From positions 186,001 to 250,000 of the forward strand of contig NZ_STGL01000007.1 of the NCBI RefSeq assembly GCF_004919085.1: a DNA stretch of 64,000 nucleotides, written 5' to 3'. Positions 37,596 through 46,839 of the stretch are shown here, in pieces (position 1 is the stretch's first letter; each line of letters begins with the position of its first letter). The notes beneath the pieces were generated by a model, which saw only the letters and a program-made list of their open reading frames with translations, ran no database searches and was not told the origin of the DNA. Source of the stretch: Nocardioides sp. GY 10127. GTDB lineage: Bacteria; Actinomycetota; Actinomycetes; Propionibacteriales; Nocardioidaceae. Both the position numbers and the translations under genes were made by a program.

Positions 37596-38587
37596 GCGCG
37601 GCGCAGACGGGGGCGGGCCCGGAGGGGCAGCCTGCTGGCCCTGCCGACGACCAGCCGCACGACCAGGCCGACCTCCTCCCGGAGTCGTGGGCCTCGCTCC
37701 TGGCGGCCTACGAGCGGCACCTCGTCGCCGAGCGCGACCTCAGCCCGCACACCGTCCGCGCCTACTCCGGCGACGTGGCCTCCCTGCTCGAGCACGCCAC
37801 CCGCTCCGGGGTCGTCGAGCCCGGCGGGCTGGACCTGCGGCTGCTGCGCTCCTGGCTGGCGCTCCAGCAGACCCGCGGCGGGGCGCGCACGACCCTGGCC
37901 CGGCGGGCGACGGCCGCGCGGGTCTTCACGGCCTGGCTCGCGCGCAGCGGGCGGGTCGCGGCGGACCCGGGCGCCTCACTGGCCAGCCCGCGGGCCCACC
38001 GCACCCTGCCCAGCGTGCTGCGCTCGGACGAGGCGGAGGACCTGCTCTCCGCCGCCCTCGAGGCGGCGGACGACGGCAGCCCGGTCGGCCTGCGCGACGT
38101 CCTGGCGCTCGAGCTGCTCTACGCCACCGGGATGCGGGTCGGCGAGCTCGTCGGCCTCGACGTGGACGACGTGGACGCCGACCGTCGCCTGCTGCGGGTG
38201 CTCGGCAAGGGCCGCAAGGAGCGCACGGTGCCGTTCGGGGTGCCGGCGGACCGGGCGCTGCGCGCCTGGCTGCGCGACGGGCGACCCGCCCTGGCCACGT
38301 CCGGCTCGGGGCCGGCGCTCCTGCTGGGAGCCCGCGGGGGGCGGCTGGACCAGCGCGCGGTCCGCACGCTGGTGCACCGCCGGATCGGTCAGGTCCCCGG
38401 CGCACCCGACATCGGCCCGCACGGCCTGCGCCACTCCGCGGCCACGCACCTGCTGGAGGGCGGCGCCGACCTGCGTGCGGTCCAGGAGCTGCTGGGGCAC
38501 GCGTCCCTGGCGACGACCCAGGTCTACACGCACGTGAGCACCGACCGGCTCCGCCAGGCCTACCGCCAGGCGCACCCGCGCGCCTGA
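37592..38587 (+). CDS. xerC: Tyrosine recombinase XerC
   Basis: XerC/XerD-type recombinases resolve chromosome dimers at dif. The 331-residue protein has the N-terminal core-binding domain ([19 protein letters not shown]) and the catalytic domain with the first Arg in TGMRVGEL, the HGLRH box, a later His in [11 protein letters not shown] and the nucleophilic Tyr in VYTHVS. A 30-residue acidic/Gln/Pro leader precedes it. The GTG overlaps the dprA stop. No attachment site or mobile element is near, and the position after dprA is the normal actinobacterial one. Confidence 0.92.
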   Translation: MSAAQTGAGPEGQPAGPADDQPHDQADLLPESWASLLAAYERHLVAERDLSPHTVRAYSGDVASLLEHATRSGVVEPGGLDLRLLRSWLALQQTRGGARTTLARRATAARVFTAWLARSGRVAADPGASLASPRAHRTLPSVLRSDEAEDLLSAALEAADDGSPVGLRDVLALELLYATGMRVGELVGLDVDDVDADRRLLRVLGKGRKERTVPFGVPADRALRAWLRDGRPALATSGSGPALLLGARGGRLDQRAVRTLVHRRIGQVPGAPDIGPHGLRHSAATHLLEGGADLRAVQELLGHASLATTQVYTHVSTDRLRQAYRQAHPRA

Positions 38588-38598
38588 GCAGCCGCGGT

Positions 38599-38613
38599 CG
38601 CGCCGACGGCGCG
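38599..38613. terminator. Small hairpin between convergent xerC and M23 peptidase genes
   Basis: CGCGCC-gac-GGCGCG forms a six-base-pair stem in the 48-base gap between the two convergent stops. It is short, so the call is tentative. Confidence 0.35.
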
Positions 38614-38635
38614 CAGGACACGCAGCGGCGGGCCG

Positions 38636-39202
38636 TCAGCCCGTCCACCGCCACGCGGACCAGGGCAGGGCGTCGGGGCGCGAGGCCCCCACGGGGCTCA
38701 CCGCCGGCGACCAGGCCCCGTCCGCGGACCCGCCCCACGGCAGCAGCCGGACCCGCACGACCCCGAGGAGCGAGAGCGGGTCGAGGTAGACGTCGGACCC
38801 GGACGAGGCGTCGACCAGGCCCCAGTGCAGGCAGGCGGAGGGGGCGCAGTGCGAGCCCGCACCGGACAGGGAGCCCAGGGGCGCACCCGCCGTCACCTCG
38901 TCGCCTCGGACCACGTCGGCGACCACCGGTTCGTAGGTGGTCCGCCGGCCGTCCCCGAGCGAGACCACCACGACGCCGCGACCCGCCACCGACCCGGCGA
39001 AGGTGATGGTCCCCGCCACGGCGGAGCGGACGGTCTGCCCGGCCGAGCCGTCCAGGTCGACCCCGCGGTGCCCGGCGGCGTAGGGGGAGGGCGGCGCCTC
39101 GAAGCCGCGGACGACGCTCGTGGGCGCCAGCGGCCAGACGCCGGCCGGGTCGGCGAGAGGCCCACCCGTGAGGGCCGCGGCGAGGAGGAGGGAGGAGAGC
39201 AT
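38636..39202 (-). CDS. Secreted M23-family metallopeptidase domain protein
   Basis: A 188-residue exported protein with a signal-like N-terminus (LSSLLLAAALTGG) and a LytM/M23 domain: GHRGVDLDG carries the first metal ligands and HWGL the later His. M23 enzymes cut peptide cross-links in peptidoglycan or act as inactive activators. The ATG at 39202 has GGAGG upstream and gives a clean signal peptide; the longer open frame up to 39397 would add a charged, unconvincing leader. In many actinobacteria an M23 gene sits between xerC and rpsB, as here. Confidence 0.83.
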   Translation of the reverse strand: MLSSLLLAAALTGGPLADPAGVWPLAPTSVVRGFEAPPSPYAAGHRGVDLDGSAGQTVRSAVAGTITFAGSVAGRGVVVVSLGDGRRTTYEPVVADVVRGDEVTAGAPLGSLSGAGSHCAPSACLHWGLVDASSGSDVYLDPLSLLGVVRVRLLPWGGSADGAWSPAVSPVGASRPDALPWSAWRWTG

Positions 39203-39325
39203 GGGGGGAGCCTCCGCCCGGTCACGTCCCCGTGGCGCCGCCCCGGTCCGGGCTGGGGAGGGACGGCCCGCGGTGGCAGGCTGTGGAGGGCTCCGGCCCG
39301 GGTACCCGGCCCGGCGTCCGACGGA

Positions 39326-39356
39326 TTGGTCTGACCAGGCACGGAGCGCGTACTCT
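39326..39356 (+). promoter_or_regulatory. Candidate promoter for rpsB
   Basis: TTGGTC (39326-39331) and TACTCT (39351-39356) are 19 bases apart, in the gap divergent from the M23 gene. Transcription would start near 39363. Confidence 0.45.
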
Positions 39357-39362
39357 TTCCGG

Positions 39363-39621
39363 TGCAGTCCGCCAGGACTGACTACGCACGCCCGCACTCC
39401 GCGCAGGCGCCGCCCTCACGGGTGGTCCGGCACGGGTGCCGGACCTCGGTCCTCACCGCCTCGGCGGGGAGGTGGGACGGCACGCGGGCGTCAGGGTGCG
39501 GGGCGCCTGCCGCCGCACGACAACCACAACGACCGGGACCGTCCCCGGTGCGTCCTGGCCCTCGGGAGGGGGCTCGGCAAGGGCGCGCGCACGAGGACGG
39601 GACCCACAGGAGAGAATCACC
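39363..39621 (+). promoter_or_regulatory. Long untranslated leader of rpsB
   Basis: The whole stretch between the M23 start (39202) and rpsB (39622) is 419 bases without a gene, the longest such gap in the window. About 260 bases of it lie after the candidate promoter. It contains a perfect 10-bp inverted repeat (39424-39433 with 39436-39445) and further GC-rich stems. A structured leader suits autogenous control by S2, but no named leader motif is recognised. Confidence 0.4.
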
Positions 39622-40503
39622 ATGGCAGTCGTGACCATGCGCCAGCTCCTCGAGAGCGGCGTCCACTTCGGGCACCAGACCCGTCGCTGGAACCCCAAGA
39701 TGAAGCGCTTCATCATGACCGAGCGCAACGGCATCTACATCATCGACCTGCAGCAGTCGCTGTCCTACATCGACCGCTCGTACGCGTTCATCAAGGAGAC
39801 CGTCGCCAAGGGCGGCACCGTGATGTTCGTCGGCACGAAGAAGCAGGCCCAGGAGGCGATCGCCGAGCAGGCGACCCGCGTCGGCATGCCCTACGTCAAC
39901 CAGCGCTGGCTGGGCGGCATGCTCACCAACTTCCAGACCGTGCACCAGCGCATCCAGCGCCTCAAGGAGCTGGACGAGCTCGACTTCGACGACGTGGCCG
40001 GCTCCGGCCGCACGAAGAAGGAGCTCCTCCAGATGAAGCGCGAGCGCGACAAGCTCGACAAGACCCTGGGCGGCATCCGCGAGATGACCAAGGTCCCCTC
40101 CGCGGTGTGGATCGTCGACACCAAGAAGGAGCACCTGGCCGTCGAGGAGGCTCGCAAGCTCCGGATCCCGATCATCGGCATCCTGGACACCAACTGCGAC
40201 CCCGACGAGGTCGACTTCCCGATCCCGGGCAACGACGACGCCATCCGCGCCGTCGGCCTGCTGACCCGCGTGATCGCCGACGCCGTCGCCGACGGCCTCA
40301 TCTCCCGCTCCGGCGGGAAGGCTGCCGCCGAGTCCGGCGCCGAGGAGCCCCTGGCCGAGTGGGAGCGCGAGCTCCTCACCGGTGAGGCCGAGAAGCCGGC
40401 CGAGGCCGCTGCCGAGGCCCCCGCCGCCGAGGCGCCCGCCGAGGCTGCTGCCGAGGCCCCCGCGGAGGCCGCCCCGGCCGCCGCCGAGGACGCCACGGCC
40501 TGA
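39622..40503 (+). CDS. rpsB: 30S ribosomal protein S2
   Basis: S2 joins late in small-subunit assembly and is needed with S1 for mRNA binding. The 293-residue protein has [22 protein letters not shown] at the start, [11 protein letters not shown] and [25 protein letters not shown] in the body. The last 60 residues are an Ala/Glu/Pro-rich tail (repeated AEAPAEA units), common in actinobacteria. AGGAGAG precedes the ATG. A 16-bp hairpin separates it from tsf. Confidence 0.97.
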   Translation: MAVVTMRQLLESGVHFGHQTRRWNPKMKRFIMTERNGIYIIDLQQSLSYIDRSYAFIKETVAKGGTVMFVGTKKQAQEAIAEQATRVGMPYVNQRWLGGMLTNFQTVHQRIQRLKELDELDFDDVAGSGRTKKELLQMKRERDKLDKTLGGIREMTKVPSAVWIVDTKKEHLAVEEARKLRIPIIGILDTNCDPDEVDFPIPGNDDAIRAVGLLTRVIADAVADGLISRSGGKAAAESGAEEPLAEWERELLTGEAEKPAEAAAEAPAAEAPAEAAAEAPAEAAPAAAEDATA

Positions 40504-40511
40504 GCCACCTC

Positions 40512-40549
40512 CGCCGCCGCCCGTGGGTTCCTGCCCACGGGCGGCGGCG
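40512..40549 (+). terminator. Perfect 16-bp hairpin between rpsB and tsf
   Basis: Arms 40512-40527 and 40534-40549 are exact complements around a six-base loop, nine bases after the rpsB stop. rpsB and tsf are normally co-transcribed, so this is best read as an attenuator that lowers tsf relative to rpsB, though a full terminator cannot be excluded. Confidence 0.55.
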
Positions 40550-40597
40550 ACCCTGCTTCCACCCACGCCACCTCTCCAACAGGACGGGAACCCCACC

Positions 40598-41410
40598 ATG
40601 GCCAACTTCACCGCGGCGGACGTCAAGAAGCTCCGTGAGCTCACCAGCGCCGGGATGATGGACTGCAAGAAGGCGCTCACCGAGACCGACGGCGACTTCG
40701 ACAAGGCTGTCGAGCTGCTCCGCGTCAAGGGTGCCGCCAAGGCCGCCCAGCGCGGCGCCGAGCGCGAGGCCGCTGCCGGCCTCGTCGCCACCTCCGGCGG
40801 CTCGCTGGTCGAGCTCAAGTGCGAGACCGACTTCGTCGCCAAGGGCGAGCCCTTCATCGCCGCCGCCCAGAAGATCGCCGACGCCGCCGCTGCCGCCCAG
40901 GCCGGCGACGCCGAGACCCTCAAGGCCGTCGAGCTCGACGGCAAGACGATCGGCTCGGTCGTCGAGGACCTCGCGATCACCATCGGCGAGAAGATCGAGC
41001 TGGGCCGCGTGGCCTACTTCGACGGTCCGGTCGTCGCCTACATGCACAAGCGTGCCGCCGACCTCCCGCCGGCCGTCGGCGTGCTCGTCTCCTACACCGG
41101 TGACGCCGACGCCGCGCGTGCCGCCGCGATGCAGATCGCCGCGATGCGCCCGCAGTGGCTGACCCGCGACGAGGTCCCCGCGGACATCGTCGAGAAGGAG
41201 CGCTCCATCGCCGAGCAGAAGTCGCGCGAGGAGGGCAAGCCCGAGGCTGCCATCGCCAAGATCACCGAGGGTCGCCTCGGCGGCTTCTTCAAGGAGGTCG
41301 TCCTCCTCGAGCAGCCGTCGGTGACCGAGAACAAGAAGTCGGTCAAGCAGGTCCTGGACGCTGCGGGCACCGAGGTCTCTGGCTTCGCCCGCTTCGAGGT
41401 CGGCGCCTGA
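40598..41410 (+). CDS. tsf: Elongation factor Ts
   Basis: EF-Ts is the guanine-nucleotide exchange factor for EF-Tu. The 270-residue protein starts [26 protein letters not shown], contains [15 protein letters not shown] (the EF-Tu contact motif) and ends in the short actinobacterial form [12 protein letters not shown]. The ATG at 40598 is preceded by AGGACGGGAA. It is followed by a strong terminator. Confidence 0.97.
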   Translation: MANFTAADVKKLRELTSAGMMDCKKALTETDGDFDKAVELLRVKGAAKAAQRGAEREAAAGLVATSGGSLVELKCETDFVAKGEPFIAAAQKIADAAAAAQAGDAETLKAVELDGKTIGSVVEDLAITIGEKIELGRVAYFDGPVVAYMHKRAADLPPAVGVLVSYTGDADAARAAAMQIAAMRPQWLTRDEVPADIVEKERSIAEQKSREEGKPEAAIAKITEGRLGGFFKEVVLLEQPSVTENKKSVKQVLDAAGTEVSGFARFEVGA

Positions 41411-41457
41411 GCGTCTGACGACACTCGTCGCCCCGGGCCCCGCGCCCGATGCTGACA

Positions 41458-41507
41458 GCCGCGAGCCGGCACCCCTGGGCAGTCGCCCCGGAGTGCCGGC
41501 TCGCGGC
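41458..41507 (+). terminator. Hairpin terminator after tsf
   Basis: A perfect 15-bp stem joins 41458-41472 and 41493-41507 around a 20-base loop, followed by GTTCATC. It ends the rpsB-tsf unit 48 bases after the stop. Confidence 0.62.
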
Positions 41508-41517
41508 GTTCATCGGC

Positions 41518-41523
41518 TAGGTT
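41518..41523 (+). promoter_or_regulatory. Candidate -10 element for pyrH-frr-cdsA
   Basis: TAGGTT lies just after the tsf terminator and about 78 bases before pyrH, so the mRNA would have a 70-base leader. No -35 is clear because the terminator stem occupies that position. Confidence 0.45.
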
Positions 41524-41600
41524 GGGCGACCGGGCCACCGGCGTGACCGCGGCGGTGGACAGCCCCCCACCAGCACCACTCGCGAGACCTGGAGACCTTC

Positions 41601-42314
41601 TTGCCCGAGTACCAGCGCGTCCTTCTCAAGCTGTCCGGCGAGGTGTTCGGCGGCGGCCGCGTCGGCGTCGACCCCGACGTCGTCGCCACGATCGCCCGGG
41701 ACGTGGCGGAGGTAGCCCGTTCCGGTGTCCAGGTGGCCGTGGTCACCGGCGGCGGCAACTTCTTCCGAGGCGCCGAGCTCCAGCACCGGGGCATGGACCG
41801 CGTGCGTGCCGACTACATGGGCATGCTCGGCATCGTCATGAACTGCCTCGCCCTCCAGGACTTCCTGGAGAAGCTGGGCGTGGAGACCCGCGTCCAGACG
41901 GCCATCACCATGGGCCAGGTCGCCGAGCCCTACATCCCGCGCCGCGCCATCCGGCACATGGAGAAGGGCCGCGTCGTCATCTTCGGCGCCGGCATGGGCA
42001 TGCCGTTCTTCTCCACCGACACCGTCGCCGTCCAGCGTGCGCTGGAGTCCAAGTGCGACGCCGTGTTCTTCGCCAAGTCCGGGGTGGACGGCGTCTACGA
42101 CGCCGACCCGCGGACCAACCCCGAGGCGAAGAAGTTCGACGAGATCACCTACGACGAGTGCATCACCCGCGGCCTCGCGGTCGTCGACCAGACCGCCTTC
42201 ACCCTGTGCGCCGAGAACGACCTCCCGATGGTGGTCTTCGGCATGGAGCCGGAGGGCAACATCCCCCGCGTGCTCAAGGGTGAGAGGATCGGGACGCGGG
42301 TCGTCTCCGGCTGA
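41601..42314 (+). CDS. pyrH: UMP kinase
   Basis: PyrH phosphorylates UMP to UDP. The 237-residue protein of the amino-acid-kinase fold has [15 protein letters not shown] at the start, TGGGNFFRG, and GADAVFFAK-like [21 protein letters not shown] near the end. A TTG start at 41601 follows GGAG at 41591-41594. pyrH-frr-cdsA is the conserved order. The 91-base gap to frr shows no terminator. Confidence 0.96.
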   Translation: MPEYQRVLLKLSGEVFGGGRVGVDPDVVATIARDVAEVARSGVQVAVVTGGGNFFRGAELQHRGMDRVRADYMGMLGIVMNCLALQDFLEKLGVETRVQTAITMGQVAEPYIPRRAIRHMEKGRVVIFGAGMGMPFFSTDTVAVQRALESKCDAVFFAKSGVDGVYDADPRTNPEAKKFDEITYDECITRGLAVVDQTAFTLCAENDLPMVVFGMEPEGNIPRVLKGERIGTRVVSG

Positions 42315-42405
42315 GGCCGACGCCCACCCGACGGCACGCCGCACCCGCACCCAGACCACCACGCGGAGGACCCACGAGGGCTCCGCGAGAGAACAAGGAG
42401 CACCC

Positions 42406-42963
42406 GTGATCGACGAGACCCTCCTCGAGGCCGAGGACAAGATGGACAAGTCCGTCGGGGCGACGCGCGAGGAGTTCGCCGCCATCCGCGCCGGCCGCGC
42501 CCACCCGTCGATGTTCAACAAGATCGTGGTCGAGTACTACGGCTCGCCCACGCCGCTGCAGCAGCTCGCGTCCTTCACGGCGCCCGAGCCGCGCGTCATC
42601 CTCATCTCCCCGTTCGACCAGGGCGCGATGAAGAACATCGAGAAGGCCATCCGCGAGTCCGACCTCGGCGTCAACCCCGCCGACGACGGCAAGGTCATCC
42701 GCTGCGTCTTCCCGGAGCTCACCGAGGAGCGCCGCAAGGAGTACGTGAAGGTCGCCCGCACCAAGGCGGAGGAGGGCCGCGTGGCCGTCCGCAACACGCG
42801 GCGCTCGGCCAAGCAGGCCCTGGAGAAGCTCGACAAGGACGGCGAGGCCGGCGCCGACGAGGTGGCCGCCGCCGAGAAGCAGCTCGACGCGCTCACCAAG
42901 AAGCACGTCGACCACATCGACGAGATGCTGAAGGCCAAGGAGGCCGAGCTGCTGGAGGTCTGA
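42406..42963 (+). CDS. frr: Ribosome recycling factor
   Basis: RRF splits post-termination ribosomes together with EF-G. The 185-residue protein begins IDETLLEAEDKMDKSVGATREEFAAIRAGR-like (read in two parts) and has YYGSPTPLQQLASF and the helical C-terminal arm. An AAGGAG site precedes the GTG at 42406. Normal length for the family. Confidence 0.97.
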   Translation: MIDETLLEAEDKMDKSVGATREEFAAIRAGRAHPSMFNKIVVEYYGSPTPLQQLASFTAPEPRVILISPFDQGAMKNIEKAIRESDLGVNPADDGKVIRCVFPELTEERRKEYVKVARTKAEEGRVAVRNTRRSAKQALEKLDKDGEAGADEVAAAEKQLDALTKKHVDHIDEMLKAKEAELLEV

Positions 42964-42978
42964 GGACCTCCCCAGCCG

Positions 42979-43860
42979 ATGCTCATGGCTCAGACTCCTC
43001 CCGCCGCACCGCCCGCCAAGGACCACGGCCGCGCCGGACGCGACCTCAAGGCCGCGTTCACCTCCGCCGCGGTCCTCCTGGCGGCGATCGCGGTCACGCT
43101 GCTGTTCTGGAAGGCAGCGTTCATGCTGATCGTCGTCGCGGCGGTCGTCGTGGCGGTGTGGGAGCTGGGCCGTGGGTTCGCGGTCAAGGGCATCGACCTG
43201 CCCGAGGAGCCGCTCATGATCGGCGGCGGGGCGATGGTCCTCGTCGCCTACCTGTGGGGCAGCGACGCCCTCGTGACCGCCACCGCGGTGACCGGCCTGG
43301 TGATCATGCTGTGGCTGCTGCGCCGCGGGATCGAGGGCTACGTCCTCAACGCCACCGCGGCGCTGTTCACGCTGGTCTACGTGCCGCTGCTCGGCTCCTT
43401 CGTGGCCCTGCTGCTCTCCGAGGGCGGGCGCACGGGCGGGGGGCTGGACGACCTGGGTGTCCGCGGGATCATCGTGTTCATCCTGGTGACGATCGCCTCC
43501 GACATCGGCGGCTACACCGCGGGGGTCCTCTTCGGGCGTCACCCCATGGCGCCGGTCATCTCGCCCAAGAAGTCGTGGGAGGGCTTCGCCGGGTCGCTGG
43601 TCTTCACGATCGGCTCCGGCATCGCGCTGGTGGTCCTGCTGCTGGACGGCCCGTGGTGGGTCGGCATCGCGCTGGGCGTCATCGCGGCCGTGATGGCCAC
43701 GCTCGGCGACCTGTGCGAGTCGGTGATGAAGCGGGACCTGGGGATCAAGGACATGAGCCAGGTCATCCCGGGTCACGGCGGCCTGATGGACCGCCTCGAC
43801 TCGCTGCTGGCCACGATCGCCCCGATCTGGCTGCTCCTGCACCACCTCGTCTTCCACTGA
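42979..43860 (+). CDS. cdsA: Phosphatidate cytidylyltransferase
   Basis: CdsA makes CDP-diacylglycerol, the precursor of phospholipids, in the membrane. The 293-residue protein has about eight hydrophobic helices, ISPKKSWEGFAGS and the C-terminal signature SVMKRDLGIKDMSQVIPGHGGLMDR with its metal-binding residues. Two near-adjacent ATGs (42979 and 42985) are possible starts; GAGG lies upstream of both. It is the last clear member of the pyrH-frr-cdsA unit. Confidence 0.94.
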   Translation: MLMAQTPPAAPPAKDHGRAGRDLKAAFTSAAVLLAAIAVTLLFWKAAFMLIVVAAVVVAVWELGRGFAVKGIDLPEEPLMIGGGAMVLVAYLWGSDALVTATAVTGLVIMLWLLRRGIEGYVLNATAALFTLVYVPLLGSFVALLLSEGGRTGGGLDDLGVRGIIVFILVTIASDIGGYTAGVLFGRHPMAPVISPKKSWEGFAGSLVFTIGSGIALVVLLLDGPWWVGIALGVIAAVMATLGDLCESVMKRDLGIKDMSQVIPGHGGLMDRLDSLLATIAPIWLLLHHLVFH

Positions 43861-43877
43861 GCCGGCGCCGGTCGCCC

Positions 43878-44414
43878 GTGGTCACGCTGACGCTCGTCCG
43901 GCACGGCCGGCCGCTGGTCGACCCCGCGCTGCCGCCGTCGGCCTGGGAGCTGGACCCGGCCGCGTTCGACGAGGTCTGGGCGCTGCGCGACGTCCTGTCA
44001 CCCCGATCGTCACCCCGGGCGTCATCCCGGGCGTTCTGGGCGTGCTCGCCCGAGCGGAAGGCGGTGGAGACGGCGCAGCTCCTCACCGACGGGGACGTCG
44101 GGGTGCTGCCGTCCCTCGTCGAGCAGCGCGGCCGCACCTGGCTCCCCGAGGGCCTGGACGCCGCGGTGGCCGACGCGCTCGCCCGGCCGTCCGTGCCGGC
44201 CCGGCCCGGCTGGGAGCCGGTGGCCGACCTGCGCGCGCGGCTCGTGGCGACGGTGGACGCGCTGCGCGCCGAGCATCCGGGGCGCGACCTGGTGCTGGTG
44301 GGGCACGGCCTGGCGTGGACGGTCCTCGAGGCGGCCGTGCGGGGCACCGAGCCGACACCGGGGGAGTGGCGGGCGTGGGGGTTCCCGGACGTCCACTCGC
44401 TCCCCCTGCCGTGA
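43878..44414 (+). CDS. Histidine phosphatase family protein
   Basis: A 178-residue phosphoglycerate-mutase-fold protein with the catalytic LVRHGRPLVD near residues 6-15 and a second site VLVGHGLAW toward the end. Substrate unknown. A short internal Ser/Arg/Pro stretch (about residues 42-52, SPRSSPRASSRAF) is coded by a repeated GTCACCCCG/GTCATCCCG unit at about 43998-44035, which looks like slippage-prone expansion. The GTG at 43878 is 17 bases after cdsA, so it may be read with cdsA. Confidence 0.85.
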   Translation: MVTLTLVRHGRPLVDPALPPSAWELDPAAFDEVWALRDVLSPRSSPRASSRAFWACSPERKAVETAQLLTDGDVGVLPSLVEQRGRTWLPEGLDAAVADALARPSVPARPGWEPVADLRARLVATVDALRAEHPGRDLVLVGHGLAWTVLEAAVRGTEPTPGEWRAWGFPDVHSLPLP

Positions 44415-44445
44415 GGACGGTCGCGCGGCGCCACGCCCGTGCCGG

Positions 44446-44480
44446 GTAGCGCTACATCTGTCGTAAAGACTCGCCGAGTC
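44446..44480. promoter_or_regulatory. Two palindromes in the control region of the small membrane protein gene
   Basis: GTAGCGCTAC (44446-44455) is a perfect 10-base palindrome and GACTCG-C-CGAGTC (44468-44480) a second perfect one 12 bases later, with ATCTGTCGTAAA between. They lie 83-117 bases before the start at 44563 in an otherwise plain 148-base gap and could be operators. Confidence 0.35.
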
Positions 44481-44562
44481 GAGACCGACCTCATGCTCGC
44501 TGCACAGGTTCCGGACAGTCGCGCCGCCGTGGGTGCGCGGCACGGCGTGGGAGAATGCCGCC

Positions 44563-45108
44563 ATGTCGCAGACCGAGGCATCCCCCGTCGAGCCCCCCGC
44601 CGACGCCGCCGGCACCGTCACCCCCGAGCAGGCCGGCAGCGTCGGGCCCGACACGGCCGACACGGCCGCCACGGCTGACGACACGGACGCGGGCGCGCCC
44701 GAGACCTCCCAGCAGCCCGCGGTGGACGAGTCCTCCGAGGTCCTCACCCCGAGCGACGATCGGACCCCGGACGACACCGGTGGGGCGGAGGAGGACCCGC
44801 ACGTCGGCTGGTGGCGCCGCGGACACCCCACGTTCGCCGCCCTGGTCGGCTTCTACACCGGCCTGGTGTTCGTGCTCGTCGTCCCCGGCGCGTACGCGGG
44901 CGTGCTCTCCCTGGTCACCGACCGGTCCACCGCGGCGTCCGCGTTCCCGTTCGTGCTCCTGGCGTTCGTCGTGCCGATCGGCCTCCTGGTCCCGCGGCTC
45001 ACCCGCCGGTTCGCCCGGTACATGCTGCTCGGCATCTTCTCCACCGCGCTCGTGGTGGCGATCGCCGGCGGGGTCACCCTCTACGTCCTCTACGAACGCG
45101 GTCTCTGA
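44563..45108 (+). CDS. Membrane protein with acidic cytoplasmic N-terminus, function unknown
   Basis: A 181-residue protein: the first 85 residues are hydrophilic, acidic and low in complexity (many Asp, Thr, Ala, Pro), followed by three hydrophobic helices at about 95-117, 128-145 and 155-175, with a basic loop RLTRRFARYM between the last two. I do not recognise a specific family. It is not an aquaporin despite its place before glpK. The ATG at 44563 is six bases after a GAGAAT hexamer, a leaderless layout. Confidence 0.7.
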   Translation: MSQTEASPVEPPADAAGTVTPEQAGSVGPDTADTAATADDTDAGAPETSQQPAVDESSEVLTPSDDRTPDDTGGAEEDPHVGWWRRGHPTFAALVGFYTGLVFVLVVPGAYAGVLSLVTDRSTAASAFPFVLLAFVVPIGLLVPRLTRRFARYMLLGIFSTALVVAIAGGVTLYVLYERGL

Positions 45109-45233
45109 CCCGCCTGCGCGTCGCGCGCTCCCCGCGGGGCTCCGGCTCCTGGCGCCCCGGGTACTGGCGAACCGGGCCTGCGTGCACCAGAGTCGGTGGC
45201 TGACCCCTGCGGTCGTGCACCGCAGCCACGCGA

Positions 45234-45255
45234 CGCCGGACGACGCCGTCCGGCG
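45234..45255 (+). promoter_or_regulatory. Inverted repeat just before glpK
   Basis: CGCCGGAC-n6-GTCCGGCG lies immediately before the glpK ribosome site, in a 165-base gap that also has two copies of CGTGCACC (45181 and 45214). An operator or a stem masking the ribosome site is possible; no known regulator motif is recognised. Confidence 0.35.
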
Positions 45256-45273
45256 GAGGGAAGGAGCAGCGCC

Positions 45274-46794
45274 GTGACGAGGTACGTCGGAGCCGTCGAC
45301 CAGGGCACGACGAGCACCCGGTTCATGATCTTCGACCACGACGGTCGCGAGGTGGCCCGGCACCAGCTGGAGCACACCCAGGTCATGCCGCGCGCCGGCT
45401 GGGTCGAGCACGACCCGGTGGAGATCTGGGAGCGCAGCCGGTCGGTGATCCAGACGGCGATGAGCCGGGCGGGCATCACCGCTGCCGACCTGGCCGCCGT
45501 CGGCGTGACCAACCAGCGGGAGACCACCGTGGTCTGGGACCGCCGCACGGGCCGCCCGTTCCACAACGCGATCGTCTGGCAGGACACGCGCACCGACGCC
45601 CTCGCCCAGCGGCTCGAGCGCGACGGCCACGGCGACCTGATCCGCCACCGCACCGGTCTCACCCCGAGCCCCTACTTCTCCGGCGGCAAGATCCGCTGGC
45701 TGCTGGACCACGTCGAGGGCCTGCGCGAGGCGGCGGAGGCCGGGGACGCCCTCTTCGGGACGACGGACTCCTGGCTGATCTGGAACCTCACGGGCGGCCC
45801 CGAGGGCGGCGTCCACGTCACGGACGTCACCAACGCCAGCCGCACCATGCTCATGGACCTCGAGACGTGCGCCTGGGACGACGAGCTGCTCGAGGTCCTC
45901 GGCGTGCCCCGCCGGATGCTGCCCGAGATCCGGTCCTCCTCCGAGCCGGGCGGCTACGGCGTCACCGACGCCCACGGGCCGTTCGCGGGGGAGGTGCCGA
46001 TCACCGGCATCCTGGGCGACCAGCAGGCGGCCACCGTCGGGCAGGTCTGCTTCGAGCCGGGGGAGGCCAAGAACACCTACGGCACGGGCAACTTCATGCT
46101 CCTCAACACGGGTACCGAGATCGTCCGCTCGACCTCCGGGCTGCTCACGACGGTGGCCTACCGCTTCGGCGACGCCCCCACCGTCTACGCGCTCGAGGGC
46201 TCCATCGCCGTCACCGGCTCGGCCGTGCAGTGGCTGCGCGACCAGCTCGGCATCATCTCGGGAGCGGCGCAGTCCGAGGCGCTGGCGCGGCAGGTGGAGG
46301 ACAACGGCGGGGTCTACTTCGTCCCCGCGTTCTCCGGCCTCTTCGCGCCGTACTGGCGCTCGGACGCCCGCGGCGCGATCGTCGGCCTCTCCCGCTACAA
46401 CACCAACGCCCACGTCGCGCGGGCCACGCTCGAGGCGATCTGCTACCAGTCGCGCGACGTCGCCGACGCGATGGCGAAGGACTCCGGCGTCCCGCTGGAG
46501 GTGCTCAAGGTCGACGGCGGCGTCACGGCCAACGAGCTGTGCATGCAGATCCAGGCGGACGTCCTGGGCGTGGACGTCGTGCGGCCCGTCGTGGCCGAGA
46601 CGACCTGCCTGGGCGCGGCGTACGCGGCGGGCCTGGCGGTCGGCTTCTGGTCCTCGACCGACGAGCTGCGCGCCAACTGGGCGGAGGGACGGCGCTGGAG
46701 CCCCGCCTGGGACGAGGAGCGACGCGAACGCGGCTACCGTCAGTGGGGCAAGGCCGTCCGTCGCACGCTCGACTGGGTCGAGATCGAGGACTGA
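45274..46794 (+). CDS. glpK: Glycerol kinase
   Basis: GlpK phosphorylates glycerol to glycerol 3-phosphate. The 506-residue FGGY kinase has [16 protein letters not shown] at the start, [31 protein letters not shown] and the C-terminal KVDGGVTAN signature. A GGGAAGGAG site precedes the GTG at 45274. It is followed 45 bases later by glpD, giving a two-gene glycerol catabolic unit. No glycerol facilitator gene is in the window. Confidence 0.96.
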   Translation: MTRYVGAVDQGTTSTRFMIFDHDGREVARHQLEHTQVMPRAGWVEHDPVEIWERSRSVIQTAMSRAGITAADLAAVGVTNQRETTVVWDRRTGRPFHNAIVWQDTRTDALAQRLERDGHGDLIRHRTGLTPSPYFSGGKIRWLLDHVEGLREAAEAGDALFGTTDSWLIWNLTGGPEGGVHVTDVTNASRTMLMDLETCAWDDELLEVLGVPRRMLPEIRSSSEPGGYGVTDAHGPFAGEVPITGILGDQQAATVGQVCFEPGEAKNTYGTGNFMLLNTGTEIVRSTSGLLTTVAYRFGDAPTVYALEGSIAVTGSAVQWLRDQLGIISGAAQSEALARQVEDNGGVYFVPAFSGLFAPYWRSDARGAIVGLSRYNTNAHVARATLEAICYQSRDVADAMAKDSGVPLEVLKVDGGVTANELCMQIQADVLGVDVVRPVVAETTCLGAAYAAGLAVGFWSSTDELRANWAEGRRWSPAWDEERRERGYRQWGKAVRRTLDWVEIED

Positions 46795-46839
46795 CCACCC
46801 GCCCGCAGCCACCCCGACCCTGCGAGAGAGAGTGAACCC

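Noticed and set aside
37592..38587. Tyrosine recombinase considered as a mobile-element integrase
   Set aside because: It has the size and sequence of the housekeeping XerC and the standard place after dprA. No tRNA, repeat or cargo genes flank it.
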